Shown: positions 1-4,117 of the stretch, piece by piece
How the letters are laid out: each line of letters starts with the position of its first letter
Position numbering within the stretch: the first letter of the stretch is position 1
NCBI GenBank assembly: GCA_039805565.1
Contig: JBDLTZ010000081.1
Span: 1 to 11,072 of the forward strand
Reading direction: 5' to 3'
Origin: CALJIC01 sp039805565
GTDB lineage: Bacteria; Chloroflexota; Chloroflexia; Chloroflexales; Roseiflexaceae
DNA: 11,072 nt
The notes under the pieces: generated by a model
Databases searched by the model: none
Told to the model about the DNA's origin: nothing
The model's input: only the letters and a program-made list of their open reading frames with translations
Position numbers and translations under genes: made by a program

Positions 1-19
1 GCCTGGGTAGAAAACGGAG

Positions 20-28
20 TGCTATACT
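20..28 (+). promoter_or_regulatory. Extended -10-like promoter element upstream of the first gene
   Basis: The sequence TGCTATACT matches the extended -10 pattern TGnTATAAT with one mismatch and ends directly at the GTG codon at 29. A matching -35 box would fall at the window edge and cannot be judged. If used, transcription would begin near position 35, where an in-frame ATG lies, giving a nearly leaderless message. The motif is visible; its function is inferred. Confidence 0.4.
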
Positions 29-1042
29 GTGACAATGCTTGATCGAATCTTGCGCGGCGCGCGCCGGCTTCTCGGCGCGCCAGACGATGACTCCGCCCCG
101 TCGGAGAGCTATGGCTCTGCACCGGCACCGACGCCTAGCCCCATTCCAGCCATCGAGCCGCGGGTACTTATGATCGTCCACAACCCGCCGGTGGCGAGCG
201 AGGGGGGGCGGCGCCTGACCGAGCTGTTCGGCTGGAACGACCCTGACCGGCTGGCGGATCAGTACGTAGCGGACCTAGCGGAGGCGAGCGGTGGGTACGT
301 GCGCTACCGGATCGTGGAGCGCGTGGCGGCCGACTGGTTCCCGCCGAAGGTGGACGGCTTCGCCTACACGGGCGAGAGCTTCGTGCGGGCCTGGCGGACG
401 CGACAGTTCCACCAGCCGGACCGGATCGACTACGAGGCGCAGGTGCGGGCGCACCGGCTGATCGAGCGCTACGAGGCCGGCGATTTCGATGAGGTGTGGT
501 TCTTCGCCTTCCCGTACGCGGGCGACTACGAGTCCACGATGGTCGGGCACGGGGCGTTCTGGTGCAACTCGCCGCCGGTGCCGAACACGGGCCACTGCGG
601 GCGGCGCTTCGTAGTGATGGCGTTCAACTACGAGCGCGGCGTGGACTGCATGCTGGAGAACTACGGCCACCGGGTCGAGTCGATCATGGGCAAGGTGTTC
701 GAGCGCCACCCGCCGCAGCAGAACCTGTGGGAGCTGTTCACGCGCTACGACAAGACGCACCCGGGGCGGTCGCAGTGCGGCAACGTGCACTTCGCGCCCT
801 CGAGCGAGCGCGACTACGACTGGGGCAACCCGCGGACGGTGCTGAGCGCGTGCGACGACTGGTACGGCTTCCCGGAGCTGCCGGGGCGCTACCGGCCGGT
901 GGACCGACGCGAGTGGGGCGACGGCGACATGCGGCTGCACCACATCTGGTGGCTGAACCACCTGCCGCGCACCACCGGGCAGACCTTCAGCGTTCGCAAC
1001 AACTGGTGGGAGTATGTCGTGGACCCGAACCGTGTCCCATAG
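29..1042 (+). CDS. Conserved hypothetical protein of unknown function, 337 aa
   Basis: I do not know a function for this protein. Residues 1-22 are basic and amphipathic but not a clear signal peptide. Residues 23-43 form a Pro/Ala/Ser-rich linker, and a globular domain starts with VLMIVHNPPV at 46-55. The rest is rich in Trp, Tyr, His and acidic residues in tight motifs: FAFPYAG (159-165), CNSPP (179-183), NYERGV (200-205), GHRVES (213-218), CGNVHFAPSSERDYDWGNP (240-258), CDDW (265-268), EWGDGDMRLHHIWWLNHLP (285-303) and NNWWEY (314-319). From memory, similar proteins occur uncharacterised in Chloroflexota, Actinobacteria and other phyla. The many His, Asp and Glu residues would suit a metal- or carbohydrate-binding site, but that is a guess. 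The GTG start at 29 has GGAG at 16-19, nine bases upstream; the ATG at 35 is the alternative. It has no co-directional neighbour in the window. Confidence 0.85.
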   Translation: MTMLDRILRGARRLLGAPDDDSAPSESYGSAPAPTPSPIPAIEPRVLMIVHNPPVASEGGRRLTELFGWNDPDRLADQYVADLAEASGGYVRYRIVERVAADWFPPKVDGFAYTGESFVRAWRTRQFHQPDRIDYEAQVRAHRLIERYEAGDFDEVWFFAFPYAGDYESTMVGHGAFWCNSPPVPNTGHCGRRFVVMAFNYERGVDCMLENYGHRVESIMGKVFERHPPQQNLWELFTRYDKTHPGRSQCGNVHFAPSSERDYDWGNPRTVLSACDDWYGFPELPGRYRPVDRREWGDGDMRLHHIWWLNHLPRTTGQTFSVRNNWWEYVVDPNRVP

Positions 1043-1068
1043 CACTGCCCCCGCAGGATCGCTCGTGA

Positions 1069-1179
1069 CAGGCGGACCCGCTGGCGGGCAGGCGGCTGCT
1101 CGCGCTGCGGGTGGCGTGGCTGCTGGTGGCGCTGACGACGCTTGAAAACGCTGGGACGCGAACCACAGACCAAAGCTGA
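1069..1179 (+). pseudogene. Possible remnant of a membrane-protein N-terminus
   Basis: In one plus frame this intergenic stretch reads as a hydrophobic segment with the core GRRLLALRVAWLLVALTTL (roughly 1087-1143). It then passes into polar residues and stops at 1177-1179. The frame has a TGA directly before it at 1066-1068 and no convincing start. The core resembles the first transmembrane segment of some Chloroflexota sensor proteins, as recalled rather than searched. It may be a decayed fragment, or chance in GC-rich DNA where Leu, Ala and Val codons are common. Confidence 0.25.
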
Positions 1180-1191
1180 CTGACATCGCGG

Positions 1192-1227
1192 CAGACGCTG
1201 TCGTGACCCCGAGCCGACAGCCGTCTG
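1192..1227. terminator. Strong stem-loop downstream of the dehydrogenase, possible terminator
   Basis: CAGACGCTGTCG (1192-1203) pairs with CGACAGCCGTCTG (1215-1227): twelve base pairs, one bulged C and an 11-nt loop. It lies 34 nt beyond the stop of the minus-strand dehydrogenase gene, in the right place for transcript termination. There is no T-run on either strand, so it is not a classical intrinsic terminator. A second perfect 9-bp inverted repeat, ACCACAGAC (1162-1170) with GTCTGTGGT (1223-1231), competes for the same 3' arm. Confidence 0.4.
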
Positions 1228-1261
1228 TGGTCCGCCCTTCGTCCCGGCGCAGACCGTTCCC

Positions 1262-2290
1262 CTACCCCACCGGCTTGCTCCGCAAGCGCGTGACGGTCTC
1301 CAGGTTGGCGCGCTGGCAGCGCTGCGGCGGGAGGCCACGCAGGACGAGCTCCAGATCATCCACCACCATCTGCCCCATGCCGGTCCAGATCTCGGGGATG
1401 TTGCCCGCGCGGTGCGCCGAGAGCACCGTGTTGGGCGTACTGCGCGCGCGGTGGCCGGGCGGGATGGGCTCCTCGGGGTAGACGTCGATCGCGGCGCGGA
1501 TGTGGCCGGAGGCCGCCGCATCGAGCAGGGCGTCGAAGTCCACCACGCTGGCGCGGCTGATCAGCGCCAGGACCGATCCGGGCCGCATGAGGGCGAAGTG
1601 GCGCGCGCTGATGGCCCCCTGGTTCTCGGTGGTGGTGGCGGCGAGGATAAAGAGGACCCGCGAGCGGCGGAAAAGGTCATCGAGGGCGACCGGCTCGACC
1701 TGCATCTCGCGCAGGACGTTGGGGTGGAGCCAGGGATCGTGCACGAGGAGATCGCGCGTGAAGGGGCGCAGGAGCGGCAGCAGGGCGCGGCCGAGGTTGC
1801 CGCAGCCGAGCAGGCCGATGGTCTTGCCGTGGAGCAGGAACGAGTCGCGGTTGTCCTGCTCGCCGTAGAGCGACTCGTCGCCGCGGCGGATGGCGGCGTC
1901 GGCCTCGTGGATGCGGCGGGCGGCGGAGAGGGCCAGGCCGAGGGCGAGCTCGGCGACGGGCTGGGCGAAGACCGGGCCGGTGGCGATGACGTGGATGCCG
2001 CGGCGGTGGCACTCGGCGTAGTCCACGTTAGGCAGGAAGTTGGACTCGACGTTGGCGATCAGGCGGAGCTTGGGGGCGCGGTCGAGCCGCTCACGGGTCA
2101 TGGCGCTCTGGCCGATCAGGGCGACGGCCTCGGGCAGGTGCCGGTCGATGTGGTCGTCCGGAGCGGGCGGGCCGTCGTGCCAGATGACGTGGCCGAGGGA
2201 CTCGAGGCGGGCGCGGTCCTCGGGGCTGAAGATCAGGTCGAGCGGGCGGGGGTAGGGGTCGAGCAAGATGACGGGGCGTTCGGTGTTCAT
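1262..2290 (-). CDS. D-isomer-specific 2-hydroxyacid dehydrogenase family protein, 342 aa
   Basis: This is a predicted cytoplasmic NAD(P)-dependent oxidoreductase that interconverts a D-2-hydroxyacid and a 2-oxoacid. The substrate cannot be read from sequence; phosphoglycerate, glycerate, lactate and others occur in the family. The Rossmann glycine motif GLLGCGNLG lies at 159-167. The expected catalytic triad is present: Arg246 in ISRASVVD, a Glu at 273 or 274 in DVYPEEP, and His293 in SAHRAGN. The length is normal for the family. The ATG at 2290 is preceded by GGAGG (2295-2299) with a short 4-nt spacer. The gene stands alone: 315 bp separate it from the isomerase gene upstream, and a stem-loop follows its stop. 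A heptamer repeat array lies 24-65 nt upstream of the start. The family call is firm; an exact enzyme name would be guesswork. Confidence 0.92.
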   Translation of the reverse strand: MNTERPVILLDPYPRPLDLIFSPEDRARLESLGHVIWHDGPPAPDDHIDRHLPEAVALIGQSAMTRERLDRAPKLRLIANVESNFLPNVDYAECHRRGIHVIATGPVFAQPVAELALGLALSAARRIHEADAAIRRGDESLYGEQDNRDSFLLHGKTIGLLGCGNLGRALLPLLRPFTRDLLVHDPWLHPNVLREMQVEPVALDDLFRRSRVLFILAATTTENQGAISARHFALMRPGSVLALISRASVVDFDALLDAAASGHIRAAIDVYPEEPIPPGHRARSTPNTVLSAHRAGNIPEIWTGMGQMVVDDLELVLRGLPPQRCQRANLETVTRLRSKPVG

Positions 2291-2313
2291 GCTGCCTCCG
2301 TGGGAGCACTAGA

Positions 2314-2355
2314 GCGAAACGCTGAACGATGAACGATGAATGCTGAACGATGAAC
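2314..2355. repeat. Heptamer tandem repeat array 1
   Basis: Five consecutive 7-bp units from 2321 to 2355 read GCTGAAC, GATGAAC, GATGAAT, GCTGAAC and GATGAAC, so the consensus is G(A/C)TGAA(C/T). A degenerate unit, GCGAAAC, precedes them at 2314-2320. The array sits just upstream of the Shine-Dalgarno sequence of the minus-strand dehydrogenase gene. Such arrays can change copy number by slippage. Confidence 0.85.
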
Positions 2356-2451
2356 GCTCAAAACCCAGGTCTGAGGGCATCAGGAAGGCGCGCTTGACCA
2401 CAGAGAAGCTCGATTGTGATGCCCACCGCTGGAGTACCATGCTACCACAGA

Positions 2452-2481
2452 AGGTCTGGATGGGCTGCGCCCTCCAGACCT
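2452..2481 (-). repeat. Dispersed hairpin element, copy A
   Basis: AGGTCTGGA (2452-2460) pairs perfectly with TCCAGACCT (2473-2481). After one bulged T, GGGC (2462-2465) pairs with GCCC (2469-2472) around a TGC loop, giving 13 base pairs in total. Read on the minus strand it resembles the hairpin at 10151-10169: both share GAGGT, then TGGAGGG, then GCCC and TCCAGA in the same order. It may be a REP-like repeat or an RNA 3'-end structure. Confidence 0.6.
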
Positions 2482-2496
2482 CAGCAGCGTGTTTCT

Positions 2497-2515
2497 CGGG
2501 GGCTCGCGGCCCCCG
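2497..2515 (-). repeat. Short GC hairpin, related to copies A and B
   Basis: CGGGGGC (2497-2503) and GCCCCCG (2509-2515) form a perfect 7-bp stem around a 5-nt loop. On the minus strand it has a G-rich lead-in ending in GGT and is followed by GAGAAACA. The hutU-hutI hairpin similarly has GGGAGGT before it and AGAAACA after it. It lies 15 nt from copy A, so the two make a tandem pair of hairpins. It has no T-tract. Confidence 0.55.
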
Positions 2516-2551
2516 TACCCCCCGCGCAGCGTGCCGACGCACCCACCTCAC

Positions 2552-2565
2552 GAAGGCGCGCCTTC
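2552..2565. repeat. Perfect 14-bp palindrome downstream of the isomerase gene
   Basis: GAAGGCGCGCCTTC is fully self-complementary and lies about 40 nt past the stop codon of the minus-strand FKBP gene. With no loop it suits a DNA-binding site or an inter-strand palindrome better than a terminator. No function is known. Confidence 0.5.
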
Positions 2566-2605
2566 TCAATTGGCCCGCTGCGACCAGGCCGCACCCCGGG
2601 ACGAT

Positions 2606-3034
2606 CTAGCTGATTGAGACAAGCTCGAGCTCGAAGGTCAGGTCCTGGCCCGCGAGCGGGTGGTTGGCGTCAAAGGTCACCTCGCTCGGGGTGACGTCGC
2701 TGACGGTGACGACGATCATCTGGCCATCGGGCTGGCGCATCTGGTACTGCTCGCCGACCGAGGGGGACATGCCGGGCGGGAGCTGGTCGCGGCCGACCTC
2801 AAATGTCAGATCCTCCTGGCGCGAGCCGTAGGCCTGGTCGGCGGGGATGGTGGTCTTGCAGGTCTCGCCCTGGTTGAGGCCAAGGACGGCCTGCTCGAAG
2901 CCGGGGATGACCTGGCCGGTGCCGAGGGTGAAGACGAGCGGGTCGCGCCCGCGCGAGCTGTCGAACACGGTGCCGTCGTTCAGCGTGCCGGTGTAGTGGA
3001 CGGAGACGGTGTCTCCTGACTTGGCCTGGGTCAT
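2606..3034 (-). CDS. SlyD-like FKBP-type peptidyl-prolyl cis-trans isomerase, 142 aa
   Basis: This protein is predicted to speed cis-trans isomerisation of prolyl peptide bonds during folding, probably in the cytoplasm because there is no signal peptide. The first FKBP half carries HYTGTLNDGTVFDSS (13-27) and GTGQVIPGFEQAVLGL (38-53), with AYG at 68-70. Residues of about 72-120 fit the insert-in-flap chaperone domain of SlyD. The fold then closes with FDANHPLAGQDLTFEL (121-136), typical of SlyD proteins. It lacks the His/Cys-rich metal-binding tail of the E. coli protein, ending at SIS. The ATG at 3034 has AAGGAG at 3041-3046, seven bases upstream. The frame stays open further upstream into tam, but that part is Ser/Pro/Arg-rich shadow sequence. 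The gene follows tam by 85 nt and may be co-transcribed with it. Confidence 0.93.
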   Translation of the reverse strand: MTQAKSGDTVSVHYTGTLNDGTVFDSSRGRDPLVFTLGTGQVIPGFEQAVLGLNQGETCKTTIPADQAYGSRQEDLTFEVGRDQLPPGMSPSVGEQYQMRQPDGQMIVVTVSDVTPSEVTFDANHPLAGQDLTFELELVSIS

Positions 3035-3047
3035 GAGCTGCTCCTTA

Positions 3048-3065
3048 GCGGCGCGATCCCGCCGC
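3048..3065 (-). promoter_or_regulatory. Hairpin directly against the isomerase ribosome-binding site
   Basis: GCGGCG (3048-3053) and CGCCGC (3060-3065) form a six-pair all-GC stem with a 6-nt loop. In the minus-strand message it ends one base before the AAGGAG of the isomerase gene. It could mark the end of tam transcription, protect the message or tune translation. Its position is seen; any role is inferred. Confidence 0.4.
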
Positions 3066-3119
3066 GATCTGCCGCACGATTTTGGGACGCTGTAGGGTAG
3101 CAAGAAACACGCCATGCCG

Positions 3120-3881
3120 TCAAACGGGGCGCGCGGCGGCGAACAGGATGCGGCGGAAGCCGTAGAAGACCGGCGCCTGCGGCATGAGCTCGCGCAGGCG
3201 GGCGCGGTAGCGGTCGAGGAACGGGCCGCGCAGGTCCTCGGGGAGGCGCTCGAGGTAGGGCAGGAGCGCCGTGCCGCGGGTCCACTCGACGACGGCGTCG
3301 GAGTCGGGCAAGACGTGGGGATAGACCTTCTCGAAGACGGTGAGCTCGCGGCCGCCGGCGGCGTAGAGCAGCTCGGCGTAGCGCTGCACGGGCAGCTGCG
3401 GCCAGGGGCGGGCGTAGCCACCGAGCGCGCGGTGGAACGGCTCCTCGGCGGCGACCTCCAGGATCAGGCGGTGCGCCGGGTGGGTGTGGTTGTTCGGCAG
3501 CTGGATGACGAGCTGACCGCCAGGTCGGAGGTGGCCGAAGAGGCGTGGCACGAGCGCCTCGTGGTCGTCGGCCCACTGGATGGCGGCGTGCGAGAAGATC
3601 AGGTCCCACTCGCCCTCGAGCGCGGCCAGGTCGCCGGGCTCGAAACGCAGGCCGGGGCGAGCCTGGGACTGGGCGCGGGCGAGCATCTCGGGCGAGGTGT
3701 CGATGCCGATCACCTCGCTCTCCGGCAGGGCATCGGCGAGGCGGCGGGTGAGCTCGCCGGTGCCGCAGCCGAGGTCCACGGCGCGCAGGCCTGGGCGGAC
3801 GGCGACGAGCCGCACGAGGTCTTCGAACGGGGCGAAGCGCTCGGCCTGGAAGCGGTGGTACTGCTCGGGGTCCCAGGGCAT
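3120..3881 (-). CDS. tam: Trans-aconitate 2-methyltransferase-like class I SAM methyltransferase, 253 aa
   Basis: Tam uses S-adenosylmethionine to methylate trans-aconitate, a by-product that inhibits the citric acid cycle. The protein is 253 residues, close to E. coli Tam. It starts with the typical WDPEQYHRF (3-11) and has SAM motif I VDLGCGTG (35-42), the acidic loop GIDTSPEML (59-67), DLIFSHAAIQWADDH (93-107) and LRPGGQLVIQLP (118-129). The C-terminal WTRGTALLPYLERL (200-213) and YRARLRELMP (225-234) are features I associate with Tam rather than with generic methyltransferases. The ATG at 3881 has AGGGAGG (3888-3894) six bases upstream. A heptamer array lies just beyond that, and the gene diverges from the kinase gene across the control region. 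Substrate specificity is inferred from similarity; a related small-acid methyltransferase remains possible. Confidence 0.85.
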   Translation of the reverse strand: MPWDPEQYHRFQAERFAPFEDLVRLVAVRPGLRAVDLGCGTGELTRRLADALPESEVIGIDTSPEMLARAQSQARPGLRFEPGDLAALEGEWDLIFSHAAIQWADDHEALVPRLFGHLRPGGQLVIQLPNNHTHPAHRLILEVAAEEPFHRALGGYARPWPQLPVQRYAELLYAAGGRELTVFEKVYPHVLPDSDAVVEWTRGTALLPYLERLPEDLRGPFLDRYRARLRELMPQAPVFYGFRRILFAAARPV

Positions 3882-3898
3882 GGGGCACCTCCCTTCAC

Positions 3899-3926
3899 GA
3901 GTCGTGAGTCGCGTGTCGTGAGTCTT
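3899..3926. repeat. Heptamer tandem repeat array 2
   Basis: Four consecutive 7-bp units read GAGTCGT, GAGTCGC, GTGTCGT and GAGTCTT, with a degenerate fifth, GTGCCGC, at 3927-3933. It also contains an exact 10-bp direct repeat, GTCGTGAGTC, at 3901-3910 and 3915-3924. The array begins a few bases upstream of the tam Shine-Dalgarno sequence, a placement like that of array 1, though the unit sequence differs. Confidence 0.7.
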
Positions 3927-3970
3927 GTGCCGCGCTGTGCTACGTGTCGATACATATGGTGGGACGAGCT

Positions 3971-3998
3971 CTATAGTACCTGAAGTTGTATACTATAG
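3971..3998. promoter_or_regulatory. Perfect 8-bp inverted repeat over a -10-like box in the divergent control region
   Basis: CTATAGTA (3971-3978) and TACTATAG (3991-3998) are exact reverse complements with 12 bp between them. Their centres are 20 bp apart, about two helical turns, as expected for a dimeric regulator's operator. The right arm overlaps TATACT (3989-3994), a fair -10 box for the kinase gene. The left arm read on the minus strand gives TACTAT, a possible -10 for tam. No good -35 box is seen for either. The AT-rich sequence stands out in this GC-rich window. Confidence 0.5.
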
Positions 3999-4117
3999 CC
4001 ACCGGACCTGATGCTCGCACGAGCACCAACGGAACCACGCCGCGCCAGCCACCGAGTGTCACCACCACCTCGCTCTTCACCTGCCACACCACGTGCGCGC
4101 CGGACATGGAGCAAGCA

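Larger units (their letters stand above)
2291..2605. other. 315-bp intergenic region with repeats and hairpins, no gene
   Basis: No plausible coding sequence is seen here. From left to right it holds the dehydrogenase ribosome-binding site, a heptamer array (2314-2355), an 8-bp inverted repeat GGGCATCA (2375-2382) with TGATGCCC (2417-2424), a 30-nt hairpin (2452-2481), a 19-nt GC hairpin (2497-2515) and a 14-bp perfect palindrome (2552-2565). Both flanking genes run on the minus strand, so this is the 3' flank of the isomerase gene and the 5' leader of the dehydrogenase gene. Confidence 0.8.

Noticed and set aside
275..1186. Long minus-strand reading frame opposite the hypothetical gene
   Set aside because: It is rich in Ala, Arg, Val and Pro with no recognisable domain. 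The opposite strand has a good start and clear motif structure. It is a GC-driven shadow.
1412..2332. 306-codon plus-strand frame opposite the dehydrogenase
   Set aside because: Gly/Ala/Val/Asp-rich antisense frame; the dehydrogenase frame has all the catalytic residues.
3035..3421. Upstream extension of the FKBP reading frame to 271 codons
   Set aside because: The added part is low-complexity Ser/Pro/Arg inside tam. The ATG at 3034 has a good ribosome-binding site and matches the start expected for SlyD proteins.
3986..4117. TTG start giving a 44-residue extension of the histidine kinase
   Set aside because: The extension covers the -10-like box and the inverted repeat, has low-complexity Thr/Pro content and no ribosome-binding site. 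GGAG at 4108-4111 points to the ATG at 4118.
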